DNA of 64,000 nt from Toxonevra muliebris (Eukaryota > Arthropoda > Insecta > Diptera > Pallopteridae): contig OY829326.1 of the NCBI GenBank assembly GCA_963691655.1, forward strand, positions 80,965,235-81,029,234. The letters run 5' to 3'. Made by a program: the position numbers and the translations under genes. How positions within the stretch are numbered: position 1 is the stretch's first letter; every line of letters begins with the position of its first letter. Shown piece after piece: positions 34,430 to 45,732 of the stretch. The notes beneath the pieces were generated by a model that made no database searches, was not told the DNA's origin, and was given only the letters and a program-made list of their open reading frames with translations.

Positions 34430-35850
34430 TCGGTAGAAATTCCACCGCCATCACAAGAGATTCCTGTGGAAACATTTAATGAGTACCAAGTAGCATATGA
34501 AGAGAATGCACCATCGCTTGTGACAGTCTCGAAGTGACTTCGGAGATTCCAGATCGAACATTTTTCTGTGGAGGACGAATCTCGTGAAGGCCATCCAAAA
34601 TCATCGACTGGTGACGTAAGTGTTGCTCTTTTGAAGTCCAAAACTGACGTAGATTCAAGATTGACCCAGGAAATGATTGCTGAGGAACTGGGCTTGAATG
34701 GTCCATGGTTGTATCGCGAATAGTTAGGAATCATTTTGGATACACGAAGAACCTAGCACTATGGGTTCCTCGAATTTTAACTGATGCTCAAAAAGAGGAG
34801 CGTGAAAAAAATTTTGAAAATGGAGAGTCCAGCTCCATTAATAAAATTTTATCCTGGTGATGAAGCTTGGTTCTTCACTAATCCACTCATTAAAGCCAAG
34901 CAGCATCAAAAGTAATGATATCAATTTATTATCAGCAAAAAAATTGTAGCTGTTATTCCTCTGAAAACTGGATAGAAGGTTATTGCTTAACCCTCCGTTT
35001 GGCACATGTCTCGTTAACCTTTGGTTTGGCACATGTGGTTTGGCCTGACCCCTATGTATTGACATGCATAGAAGTGCAAAAAAAAAAAAAATATCAGATA
35101 GAAAACAGGCAAACTACAGGTAAAATATTTTTTGTCTCATTACGATTTATTTTGAGGTACATATATTATGTTTATGAATGGAGTTTGGAAATAATATTTG
35201 TCTTATTGATTCATCAAACGCATTTGAAGCAAACATGGTCCACTTTTGAGTGTTGTTGGTCATATAAAAAAAATGTGTGTCTGTCCAGACCACTTGTGCC
35301 AAACCGAATTCAAATGCATATCATTATAATTATTCTTGTATGACTCGGATCCTTAAATTCAAATATGATAGACAATGAATATTCAGGAAAAATCACAAAA
35401 TTTGAAGTCGCTAGCTCAATAAGAAATATTTTTAAATTACAAGTGTAATCAAAAAAGGTCTGACTAGACCCATGTGCCAAACAGAGGAGGTAATGGTATA
35501 CTGACATTTGATTACCACAAGTTTTCGAAAACTTGTTGGGAAACCAGAAAAAAGTTGAACTGCGCCACTTTTTTTCATCACGATAATGCCCCAGCTCACG
35601 CTGCTGAAAAAACGAACAACTTAAGGATTGATTGAAGAAATTCGTCCAGCACCATATTTCCCGCACCTAGCCGTGTGATTTCTATTTGTTTCCAAAAACA
35701 AGAACAAAAAATAATTAGAGGTGAGGTCATCGGCAATACTGAGAAGATAATTAATGCAATTAATGTCAAAGTTGCAACCCTAAAAAATTCGAGTTTTGAG
35801 TTTTTCGAAGTAGATCTTTTGGTTTCAAAAATATATAGAAATTAATGGCA
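34430..35850 (+). pseudogene. Mariner transposase relic, split by a piggyBac-type MITE
   Basis: Before the insert, plus-strand frames give TQEMIAEELGLNG, FGYTKNLALWVPRILTDAQK and GDEAWFF. These follow the order of the helix-turn-helix, WVPH.LT..Q and VTGDETW blocks of mariner transposases. After it, FFHHDNAPAHAA and RPAPYFPHLAVCDFYLFPK correspond to the second catalytic Asp (HHDNAPAH) and the third region (PYSPDLAPCDFWLFPK). Several stops and frameshifts separate these blocks, and there is loss around the insert. It belongs to a different mariner group from the DD37D elements at 13 and 49 kb. Confidence 0.75.
34991..35489. mobile_element. piggyBac-type MITE (TTAA, CCCTCCGTTTGGCACATG end)
   Basis: TTAA at 34987-34990 is followed by CCCTCCGTTTGGCACATG; the right end CATGTGCCAAACAGAGGAGG is its imperfect inverse and is followed by GTAA, one change from TTAA. 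TTAA plus a CC-start is the piggyBac hallmark. Internal copies of TTTGGCACATG lie at 35021-35032 and TGTGCCAAACC at 35295. The 499-bp interior is non-coding and splits a mariner relic. Confidence 0.7.
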
Positions 35851-37310
35851 ATTATGTCCACAAATTAAAAACGATGAAGATTAAAGTTATAAAATTAAAA
35901 TTGTTTTTGATCTTTTCCTTGTAACAAACTAAGCGAAATTTTCTTAGCCCTGCCGTAGTCTAAAACATAAAAATACAGCGGTTTCACTGACTGGGTCACG
36001 TTGAGCGAATGCAGTAAAACGCTTCGGGTAGCAAGAGCGTGTCGAAGTGAAAACCTACAGTCTCAAATTCCATTAAATGACGATGTTTATTGGAAGAGAG
36101 CCCACTGCTCTCAAGAAGTGTAATTGTTATTTGTATATTCAAATATGATATTATTAGTTATAGATTTTTATAAAACTCTCAAATTAATTTTAATTGCAAA
36201 ATATTCAATGATTAACCACTGTTTAACATGGATAACAAACCGGTTTGGCACAGCGACCATCAGAATTTGACACTAAGCAAAAGGTTTCAATTGTAGCACG
36301 AGTAGCACGGATTTGTTTTCTAGAGATTCATATACATGTTTGCATACATACGTAGCTGTACGGTATGTACGTGTACCCGTCAGGATAGATGCAAAGCCCG
36401 ATTTGCCATGTCCACTCAAATGTAAATAAAAAAAGAAGGAAACATTGGAATTATTAAATTCTGGATTCTTATTCGATTTCATTTTTCTACTCATTTCATT
36501 TGTTTGTTGCTGCTATTGCTGTTCTACAAATCGTTGAGATTTCCCGTATGCAGCATATAGCACGTGTACACCCGTGCTCCGTGCTGTTCCCAAGCTTTTA
36601 GGTCACTCAAGTGTGTGAGCTTGTGTGTATGTGTGTGGCCAAAAATTGGTGGTTGTAATTTGCAGATACTAAATCACTTCAGTTACAATACACTTCAGTT
36701 ACAATACACGAGCATACGTCCAATATTTATCTACGGATGCTTCCTGCTGTCATATCATCAGGCAAAAGATGTGAAGAAGATATTCCGAAAGGATAACGAC
36801 AGTTCGAAGGTATCGAAAGCAAATAACAAAATTTCGATATAGGTACGTATTGTATGCTCGTATGTCTCTATGTGTGTATGTCAGCCAAAATAATTAGATA
36901 CTCTTTGTGTGTTTGTTTGTTTGTTTCCATGTTTGTTTGCTTTGATCCTGTGGATTGAATGTTAAGGAAATTAGATTTGATTTTGAGTTTGTTTGCTGTT
37001 CTCGTTGTTATTGTAAATAGCATGACATCCAAAGTGAAGCTTAAAGCGAAAATCATACGTGGTAATTATTTATATAATTCTAATTAAAGTTGCATTACTT
37101 GTCTAAATATTTGCATGCAATTACATAAATTATAAATAAATAGATATGCAATTAAGTAAATACATAGTTATTATAACAAGTTTTTTTTATTAGTTTTTGA
37201 TTTCCACTTACATATGTAGATGTCAATGTTATTCTAAAAAACTAATTTTCATTTAAAATGTCGCCCATGAAAATTTTCATTGTCGAATCTACAATAAATA
37301 AGTATATTTG
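35851..37310. other. Non-coding stretch, nothing recognised except small repeats
   Basis: CACTTCAGTTACAATA is repeated twice in tandem at 36675-36706. Simple-sequence TGTG/GTTT runs occur at 36610-36640 and 36880-36920. No frame has a family signature. Confidence 0.4.
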
Positions 37311-39278
37311 CAGTGGCGGATACAGAAAACATTTTGGGGGGGAAATAAAAAATAAAAATTCTCCATATTAACCAAAACGCCAAAACGCGGGCTGGAGCGT
37401 TTTTTTTCTCGTTTTTGTATGGTTTTTTTTTTTTGCTTATTCATAAACTTTATTTCGATGACTAACAATGTGAAAACTTACTGGTACGTTACGCTTTTTG
37501 GGAAACCCTGTTCTTGTAGCAAAGCATTTCACAATTTCTATGATCTATTTTCAAGGTTAAGGATCGTGGAAAATATAACAATAGGATACATTTATTCAGT
37601 TTTCCGTTTTAGATTGGTTTATAATGGGTCGAGTATTAGTAGATTTTGAGAATAATTTAAGGCCGCTGATTCCTACCCTGTATTCAAATTTTCTCTTTCC
37701 CATCTGGGATTTTCTTTATATCGACCCGAAACCTATAATTTTTTTTTTTATTTTTTTGTGGATTCAATTCTCTACTTGAGAATAGAACCCGTTGACCCGT
37801 GGTACTTGGGTCACGTATTTAAGAATTAAATCACCGAAATAATCCATTTTATTAGAACAATCCATTTGGACAATTTTTTAAGAATTTAACTCCATCAGGG
37901 AATCGAACCTGGAACTCCAGTGAAGCACTCATGCACGAAGTAACCATTGTTGAACGTCGTCGAGCTGATTCTGAACTAGATTAGCAACTTCTGTAGGAGA
38001 TTAATTTGACGCTAAAATGGCAGTATCATCTGGATAAGTAGCTATAGTAACACCATCAGTTTCAGGCAAGTCGCAGGTAAAAATCGAATAAAGAGCAGGA
38101 CCCAGGACACTACCCTGTGGTACTCCGGCTTTCACTTGACATTTGGGTGATATTTCATCATTTACTTTGACATAGAATGATAGGACTTTAAGATCAAATA
38201 AAATAGAGCTGGAAGTAAATTTTTTAATTTGTATAACAGCCAAACTTTGTCGAACGCCTATTGAATGTCCAAAAATATGACATAGCAATATTTCTTGCGT
38301 TCCAGAAAGTCAGTGACAATATTGATGATATTATTGATGATACTTATGACGAAACCCAAATTGGTGATCCTGAACTATTTTCTTTTTTTCTTGTATTATT
38401 AGCAATCTTCTACTTCGAATATTTTCGAGAAAATTTGCATTGAGTTTTCAGGTTTATTGGGTTTAGGTATCATTATTATTATTTATTATTTAGGGAAGCC
38501 CAACCAGGCAGGCACTGCGACCTAAAAGATCTTTTGTGCCATTCCCCATTTTATGACAAAAGACGTTCAGCTGACCTAATAAAAGTCAAGACATCTATTG
38601 TAGAAGAAGATTTTATTTGATTAGCCGTCAGAAAAGGAACACCAAAAATTCTTCCTCTGAGCCGAGCCAAGGCTGGACATTCACACAGAATGTGAGGTGT
38701 CAACTCGTCATCTTCCAGACATAGACGACACTCTGTCTCATTAGACAGACCTATTTTGTTTAGGTGATATCTGAGCCCATAGTGTCCAGACATGTAGCCC
38801 ACCAGTAGCCTAAGGTCTGATTTGGGATAAGAGATGGGCTTATTTTGGGCAAGCGGAACGATAAGCGCTTTTGCCTGTCTTAAACCTGGGATAGAGTTCC
38901 AATACTCTAGCCATTTTGCCTTAGACCACTCCTCAACGATAGATTTCGTAGAGGTCCAGCCGACTCCGCAGAACGGATCGGGGCCAATGTGCTTGTCTAG
39001 CCAGTTCATCGGCTGCTTCATTACCAACAATGTCACAGTGGCCGGGTTAGGTATCATTATTATCTCAGCATATTTCCATAGAGAAGAAAAGCGGATAATG
39101 AGCAAGATTATTCATTATTCTAATAATTGAAAGTAAATCGTAATAACTAAAAACAACAATAACTAATTATGTCCACCTTTTTGCCTGTTTAAGTTATTAA
39201 ATTTTAAAGTGTTTGAAAATCTTTTGGGGGGGGGGGTGGGGTAATTCCTCCCTGTTCCTCCCCCTTGTATCCGCCCCT
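37311..39278 (-). mobile_element. Composite hAT copy 2 with 8-bp TSD TATATTTG, carrying RT, SINE and a later LINE
   Basis: Ends CAGTGGCGGATACA and TGTATCCGCCCCT are flanked by an exact TATATTTG duplication (37303-37310 and 39279-39286). Read on the minus strand it holds the same cargo as the copies at 25833 and 46007: jockey-type reverse transcriptase (KAGVPQGSVLGPALYS, then TYPDDTAILASN where TYADD is usual) at about 38001-38440, then the tRNA-like head with GGTTCGATTCCCTGATGG and an A-run (37740-37965). A LINE piece with its own 17-bp TSD was inserted at 38480-39046. The cargo cannot mobilise the element; the ends are hAT-type. Confidence 0.88.
38480..39046 (-). pseudogene. 5'-truncated RNase H-type LINE inserted in composite hAT, 17-bp TSD
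   Basis: TTAGGTATCATTATTAT is exactly repeated at 38463-38479 and 39047-39063, and the intact counterpart is a single copy in the sister elements. On the minus strand the insert opens in the end of RNase H (GHCDIVGNEAADELARQ), shifts frame near 38990, then reads WSKAKWLEYWNSIPGL and the Cys/His cluster CRLCLEDDELTPHILCEC before a stop at 38551. The 3' UTR (GGTCGCAGTGCCTGCC) ends in an AATAAATAAT tail. It shares domain order with the LINE at 9.4-10.35 kb but is a different family. Confidence 0.88.
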
Positions 39279-39349
39279 TATATTTGGCTTGTGTTTTATG
39301 TTTACTTTACTGTGCATATTTGCAAAAACAATCTCAAATGAATAATGTG

Positions 39350-39425
39350 TAACAGGCTAAGAGAACGTATATGTGTAGTCATCACAACAACAGTGTATAC
39401 AGAGACGGGCAAATCAGACGGCCGT
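39350..39425 (+). repeat. Fragment of the palindromic repeat family
   Basis: GTAACAGGCTAAGAGAACGT, GTAGTCATCACAACAACAGT and AGAGACGGGCAAATCAGACG match the outer part of the arms at 25446 and 51945. The inner CCTCATCAGTGA block is missing. Confidence 0.55.
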
Positions 39426-39864
39426 AATGTAATTGTATGTCTAAGTTTGTATTTTTAAAATGATATACAGAATATACAAAACTTCTTCTACACTTATGGT
39501 ATAACCTTGGATGGCTTCGTCTGGCTTAAAAAATACGTAAATTTCGAAGGTAAACAAGAATGATCTTGAAGAAAAATTATTAATTTTAACAAAAATAATT
39601 GACGAATAAATGGTGGGTGTTCATCTGTTTTCTCGGGTTTTTTCCAATATTTGACTTACGGCCAATGATTGACTTACCAGACTTAAGGCCACACTAAAAA
39701 GTTTCAATCAGTTAGTAGACGATGAGCTTCAATCTTTTACACAATATGCTTCCTGCCTCTAAATCAGTGCTGAAGAAATTTTGATTCACATGTGAATAGG
39801 CTCACATTTGCTGCCAACTCAATGCTGTCACACGAACACTATAAGCTACTTCGTGTAGCGTACA

Positions 39865-39898
39865 AGCTATTGACGAACAATGGCATTCGTCAATAGCT
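39865..39898. repeat. Short perfect hairpin
   Basis: AGCTATTGACGAA and TTCGTCAATAGCT are perfect 13-bp inverted arms with an 8-nt loop, just left of the Harbinger-like MITE. No role is evident. Confidence 0.6.
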
Positions 39899-39913
39899 CG
39901 CTTTTTCATTTTA

Positions 39914-40265
39914 TAGCGTTTTCTTTTCTCCATAAAATTTTGGATTTTTTCTGCACCGTGCGAAGGCTATTAAATTTCGTGTTCTTTTCTGAAAAAGAGG
40001 CAGCCTTTTCAGAGAGTATTGTGTTCTTTTCTAAAAAATGTTGCCTTCTGAGCGGGGAATAATTTTATACTTTTTACACTCAAATAAATGAAGGGATAAG
40101 AATGTTGCCCTGCAAATTAGTTGATTCCGACAGGGTAACATTTTTATGTTCTTTTCTTGCACTAAAAGTGCAACATTTTGGCAGAGTTAAGGGCAACATT
40201 AAAAAATTGTTGCCATGGCACGCGGCAAAAAACATGCAACATTTTGTTAAGAAAAGAAAACGCTA
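39914..40265. mobile_element. PIF/Harbinger-like MITE with TTA TSD
   Basis: TAGCGTTTTCTTTTCT and AGAAAAGAAAACGCTA are perfect inverted ends of 16 bp, flanked by TTA on both sides (39911-39913, 40266-40268). A 3-bp TTA/TAA duplication is the PIF/Harbinger pattern. Inside the 352 bp, TGTTCTTTTCT recurs near 39979, 40021 and 40147, and GTTGCC or its complement recurs five times or so. No coding frame of note. Confidence 0.8.
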
Positions 40266-40300
40266 TTAGTTCCTGCGATAACTACACTCATACTGATTGC

Positions 40301-41548
40301 CAATATGGCCAACTTTTGTTTTTCAAAATCCGCTAAAATGAAGAAAAAAAACTCGTATTTTCTGTAAAAAAGCGCTACATTTTTTCCTTATAAAAGTGTT
40401 AAACACAAATTTTTTATATACAGCAGAATCGCGATTATTCGTACTCTTTTAATTCGAAAATCTCAATAATTCGTAACAAACTGCTGGCCTCTTGAAAAAA
40501 TCGCTTTAACTCGCAAAAATTCTACACATTTTGGTCCCCTCGCTAATTTATATTTTTTTTTCAAGGCAAGGTCTGTTTAACCTCTTATAAATCTAAATTT
40601 GTTGTTGCAAACCTCTTATAATTCGTAATGCAAAGTAAAATTCTATGGAACTATGATAAGGTATGCGAGAAGAAGTCTTAAACTACAAAACAGTTAATTC
40701 ATATTTTTCTTATTTTAACCTCTCGTTAACCCTGGAATTGTATATCCCAATAACGTGCGAAAAATTAAGTAAAATGCATGATACGGTATCCATTTTATTT
40801 GAGTTTTCTCTAAAATACGGCTACAAAGGTTATAGCAAACATTATGACCCATTGGAAAACTTTAGGATAACTAAGGATTAAGAGTCACGGACATATTATT
40901 TTTTTAAATTTATTTTAATATTTGCATAAAATGTTGAAGAAACTCAACCAGATTTTGAGGAAAAACTCGGGGGTGAAAGGGTTAAATCAAAATCTCGTTA
41001 AATCGAAAACCTCTGTAATTCGTAAAAAATTGCTGGTCCCTTGCGATTACGAATTATCGGAATTCTGCTGTATTAAAAAGAAAATTAATTGAATACATGT
41101 ATTTTTAACGTTTTTAATTCACAGCATTTCTAAATTTTGCAATTACAAGATAAAACTAAAACAAGATAATGGAAAAAGAGTATTTTATAAGCTTTGATCA
41201 CAAAAAAATATACAGAGTAATAATTTATAACTATCACATATCGATGTCGAAGTCCATATTCTCTTCATTACTAAATGATTTTTGGTGTTTTAATCCATTT
41301 TTTATATGAAGTAAAGAATTTTTTGAATTGAGTGACTTAGGGCTATGAACTTTTGGTTTGCTCATTTTTTCGATAAAAAAATATGGTCGGATTATTTAGG
41401 AAATGCATTATTTAGCGGAGCATTTAGTGTCTTTTAAATTGAAAAAAACGCGTTAAAAAACCCGCTGACCGCTAATCACTTTTATTCCGCGTTCTAATTT
41501 TCAAAAAGCGCTAAATTTAGCGGGAAAAGCGCTGAGTTGGCCACACTG
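40301..41548. mobile_element. Non-autonomous hAT element, copy B, with 8-bp TSD CTGATTGC and nested pogo-like element
   Basis: The left end CAATATGGCCAAC (mutated from CAGTGTGGCCAAC) and right end GTTGGCCACACTG are flanked by an exact CTGATTGC duplication (40293-40300, 41549-41556). It matches copy A at 1041-2636 at both ends and around the nested element (40421-41070). It interrupted an older MITE whose remaining part is 41557-41803. It has no hAT transposase. Confidence 0.9.
40421..41070. mobile_element. pogo/Tigger-like element nested in hAT copy B
   Basis: CAGCAGAATCGCGATTATTC and the inverse of ATCGGAATTCTGCTG are flanked by TA (40419-40420, 41071-41072). The internal 72-codon frame at 40663-40881 has no recognisable transposase motif. 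CTCTTATAATTCGTAA-like phrases and AATTCG motifs recur near both ends. Confidence 0.7.
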
Positions 41549-41556
41549 CTGATTGC

Positions 41557-41803
41557 AACTTCTTTTTTTTTACATCAGTGCAAAATCCATAACATGTCCC
41601 ACCAGTAAGATACGTTTTTTAGAAGAGGGCAACTGTAACACCAATTTTAGTTTACTTAAAAATATAATTTTTTTTTATTATTTTTGCATATTGTTAAAGT
41701 AATAAAATATACCTACAAAGTTTAAATACTATTGCTCATTATTTCATTTAAAAAAAAATCCTAAAAGCTCGTCAAATTCAAGGGCGCTAGACCAGAAGGT
41801 CCC
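41557..41803. mobile_element. Part of the ACCTTCTGGTCTAG MITE, inverted copy
   Basis: Read in reverse, this stretch follows 10738-10975 closely: the GGGACCTTCTGGTCTAG end, the CAAGGGCGCTAG inverse, and AAGAGGGCAACTGTAACACC. The hAT at 40301-41548 lies immediately to the left and breaks it. Confidence 0.65.
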
Positions 41804-42098
41804 ATTAAAACAAAATGATAAAAAGTTTAGTCAACAACAAATGCTTTTAGGCATTCAACCTTTCCGGCTTCATAAAACCACGCCCATTAAGGTTTTGAGA
41901 CCAGATTTATGCTTTTTACATACAAATTTATCAATTCCAATTTTTTAAAATCAATTAAAATTTTGGGGACTAGAGGGTTAACAAAGAAAATAAATTTTTT
42001 TTTAAATCATGATGAATTTTGGTGATTTATTGATATAAATACTTTTTCCAATTCATTTTTTGTTAGATACCCTAAGTTCAAATATCGGTGTGTGGTAG

Positions 42099-42149
42099 AC
42101 CTATTTTTCCGAGCACCCGTCAATATGACGGATTTCAGTAAAAATAGGT
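42099..42149. repeat. Two-tier hairpin
   Basis: Outer arms ACCTATTTTT / AAAAATAGGT enclose inner arms CCGTCA / TGACGG around ATA. It could fold as a stem with an internal loop. No associated gene is seen. Confidence 0.5.
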
Positions 42150-43554
42150 TTGTAATTTTGTCCGTAAATCTAGTGTTAATCAAAAATCACTAATAATTTT
42201 GTGATTAGCTTTGCGTCTTAGAAACGGCATTATGCATTAGTTGTAAAATTTTAGAAAATTAAATTAAATTCTAGTTTGTGAAACGTTTTAATTCTCTTCT
42301 AAAAATAAAACTATGGGCGATTTCGAGCTTGTGTCAAGTTTGTCAACTGTCATAGTTTTGAGAAATCATGCTGACCTGAAAAATAAGAAAAATAATATGA
42401 TAACAAAAATGGCGTCCAAATGGCAGCAGCTTTGCTAATCAGAAACACTCAGCGACGCGTTTCTAACACACTCTGAAATCAGCTTTTCGATTTTTACGCC
42501 CAAGGAACGCAACCAATGTCATCTCAAATTAGCAAGTGATAGCCGTCAGAGGAATTCACTGTTATTGTTAGTTAGGTTATGTACATAAATATGAGAGAAA
42601 GAGGGAGTGTTGTTCTTGTTATTCTTTCAAGAGTTGGTTTTGATTTTTTACTGGCTCTCTTCTTTATTTACATATGCACATCCAAAAATAAAATTCGAAT
42701 GTTTTTCCGAATTCTGAATTTTGTAAAATGTTTACTATCTTTTGTTCCAGAGCCTACTTTGGAATATTTTTTAAAATCAACATATAGGCCAAAAATGGAT
42801 TCCTTGGTTCAAAAACTTTTATGTAGATGATGCTCCAGTACAAGTACAAATTCAACTTTCCTCTGATTTTTGCAACTTTTGCTCATTGGTATGCATTCAA
42901 ATTATAAAGGGTTCAAACATTTTCGGTGCTGATTATTACCGATCCTCTGCGGAGGTCGGAAACATGAATCAATCTGAGGATTGATTCATATTTCCGATAT
43001 GATATTAACTAACTCATTCTCTGATGAGTGCTATATCACTAATCTGGAGTGGCATGAGGAGGCCAGCACACAGTCACTGCTGCATAGCCAATTACTACTT
43101 TAGTCACTGAAAACATTTATTATAAAACAAATTAAATTTGGCCCAGTCTACGTATCCCCCGCCACTTTACTATCTAGTGGTACTCGATTAAGAAATCTCA
43201 GTTTGTATCTAGGTACACAGGAAAAGCAACTACTTGGAGGTACTTGCAACAACATCCGACGTACAACTAGTATGCCAATAAACTAAATAGCATTTAAAAT
43301 AGTAACATAAAATATATAAATTGATCAAATAAATAAATAAATAAAATGTTCTTCTATTGGCTACTTAGGAGGCATCAAACTATTCAATAGTTTAATGGTA
43401 AATAAACCGTAGTGAATAATTTAGTAGTACTTACTTACATATAAGGTAGAAATATGTAGTAACAAGTAATTTTCACATTTCAATCGGGGAAAAAACAGAA
43501 TAGATGAAGTATATGTACATCTGTAGTATATATAGAATATACAGGTTGAGAGCA

Positions 43555-43870
43555 AGTCACACATACATAAAAATTTTATGTGAATGAACCAACACATACA
43601 TATGTAATACAATGAACATATTCTTAGACATCTACTTACTATACACACATACATATATGTACATATATAAGATATGCACTCTCATACTCAAGTGAAATAG
43701 CATGACAAGCGACTGCTGTGCGACACAAGTACCGGAACTTCCGTCATTTGCTTCCCTAAGTTTCCGTAAAAGTCTTACATTCATGTACATATACATATGT
43801 ATGTATGTATGAGTGTAATATGTTTATATGAGTTTAGGTAAAAGTATGTGTAAGAGAAGTATGTGTATGT
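43555..43870. repeat. CATA/TATG microsatellites
   Basis: Repeated ACATACAT and TATGTATG units occur at 43555-43690 and 43785-43870, interrupted by unique DNA. Similar runs lie at 50880-50945 and 51235-51300. They generate the Tyr/Ile/Cys/Met-rich frames in this area. Confidence 0.6.
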
Positions 43871-45402
43871 ATATGTGTGAGAATGTAAACAAAAAGTTAG
43901 AACTACATTTTATAGCATTAGTGTAGTGTTCGTTGTGTATGTACTCGCATGTATGTATGAGTACGTTGCATGCCTGTTTTGTTATCTCAAGCATTTTAAT
44001 AGTTGTATCGACTACGTATGCTTCGCTTCGCTTCCCTTTGCTGTCTTGACAACATCACCACATCCACCATCATCGTCGTCATCAACAACGACAACAGAAG
44101 CAACAACAGTGGAATCAACTTGAAAGTTTACTACAGCTACTAAAGTATATCTGATTCTAGTGGCTGTGAGCAATTCGTAAGATGCTTTACAGAAGTTCGC
44201 TCCATGAAGACGAACATGAGCTGTTGCTTACAACCGTCTCTCTAATGGCATGAGCACCACTATACTCCAAATACATTTACACTCTTAATACGTCACTACA
44301 CAAACTTGTGATTGCATGGATAATGCATTCGATGCGTTGCGTTGCATTACAGCACTATTAAAGGAACTTACACGAGTGCATATTGAGGAAGTTGAAATCA
44401 CAAGGAATCGGAAGTTAAGTTAAAGTATTAAAATTTAATCAAGATAAGGAGGAAGATGATGTTGAATCATACCCGCATTACTGTATATTTGAGAAGGATA
44501 TGTGCTATTCACAAGGATATGGTACACGCATACATATGTATGTTGGTAATCATTAATCACGATGAAGGAATAGTTTTATTCCATTAAATTGCTATACATA
44601 AGTATATGACAGGCAATGATGAAGTAGGGATATTAAAATATTTTTATACACACATCTGTTTATATTAATTGCAGATCAAAGCTACTTAAGTATGTATTAG
44701 TAAGTAATAAATAATGAAGTACTAAGGATTAAGAAATTAGAAAATAATAGTACGATATCTTTGCTTTGTAAGCCAGTCAACTTTTTTTATTAATTTATTT
44801 ATTAATATGCATTTGAAAATTATATTCGAAATTCATTTGTAGTAGGGATGTCGTTCGGGATTCATGATTCAAATTTCATTTCCAAGATCCAGGGATCGAC
44901 CCCAGGATTGATAGCACTATACAATACGAAAGAACTTCTGAATTCTAATATTGTTTTTCTAGAGTTGTTTTCGTTGCCGATCACGAATCTACAAACATTT
45001 TCTTGGGTCAGGTCGAACTTTTGTGACATAGATGATTTTATGATTTTTTAAAAAATTGTGAGGTAGGGGTACGTGCAAAAAATTTTTTCTACATAACATA
45101 TGAGTCTTTACAACGTTTTCACCCAAAAAAAAAAAAAAAAAAATTTAAAAAATTAAGATTTTTTCGACCTAAATTTTTCAAAAAATATTCACGAAAGAGG
45201 GGTAAAAGGGGAACATTTTTTCGAGTTTTTTATTTTTTACACGTTTTATGAGTTTCTATAATTTTTTAAAAAATCGAATTTGTCAAAATTTATTACAAAT
45301 TTCAAATGGAAAAATATCTGAAATGCCTAATAATCTACAGATGAACTTCACATAATTTTTCGAAGAGAATTTTATGCCAAATGCAAAAAATAAATTAATC
45401 TA

Positions 45403-45635
45403 TGCTACTATTATTATAGCACAACAGCCCATGGAGGGCTTAGGCGAGCTTTTCGCTTTTCGCATCCATTCATGTTGTGTGAGCTAAATTTATGAACATG
45501 CACATTTTATGCCAAATCTGTACGGTGAACTGAAAAGTTTTTCATAGGCAATTTTTACTCTTGGAGGTTTGCGATTTCCAGCCAAGATGTGGTCCCGCTG
45601 TTCAACAGTCCAACACACTAATCACAAGGCTACGC
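45403..45635 (-). mobile_element. tRNA-derived SINE, copy on minus strand
   Basis: On the minus strand it begins GCGTAGCCTTGTGATTAGTG, a box A-like head, continues to a decayed box B, then CTTGGCTGGAAATCGCAAAC and CCTCCAAGAGTAAAAATTGC, and ends AGCCCTCCATGGGC..TGCTATAATAATAGTAGC. This is the same order as the SINE at 15154-15422. A 50-bp dispersed repeat flanks both sides at 45305 and 45643, which obscures the TSD. Confidence 0.75.
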
Positions 45636-45732
45636 CGACAACGAATGGAAAAATATCTGAAATACCTAATGGTCTACTGAAGAACTAACTCCCATAAATT
45701 TAAACATTTTATTTTGCAATGCCTTTTTAGAA

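Larger units (their letters stand above)
41804..45300. other. Long stretch without genes; hairpin and microsatellites
   Basis: GACTAGAGGGTTAAC at 41968 could be a lone piggyBac-type right end. A two-tier hairpin lies at 42099-42149. CATA/TATG repeats fill 43555-43690 and 43785-43870. A TAGGGATGTCGTTCGGGATT phrase at 44847 resembles a hAT end, with no convincing partner. A CATCATCGTCGTCATCAAC trinucleotide-rich run at 44060 explains the 65-codon frame there. Confidence 0.45.

Noticed and set aside
34915..35343. 142-codon plus-strand frame
   Set aside because: It crosses the boundary of a piggyBac-type MITE and has no family motif.
40266..40283. Shared AGTTCCTGCGATAA at 40268 and 11094 as a family link
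   Set aside because: Only about 15 bp match, in an orientation that does not fit the neighbouring MITE alignment; may be chance.
43926..44123. 65-codon frame ending in a Ser/Thr-rich tail
   Set aside because: The tail is an ATC/AAC trinucleotide run; no support as a gene.
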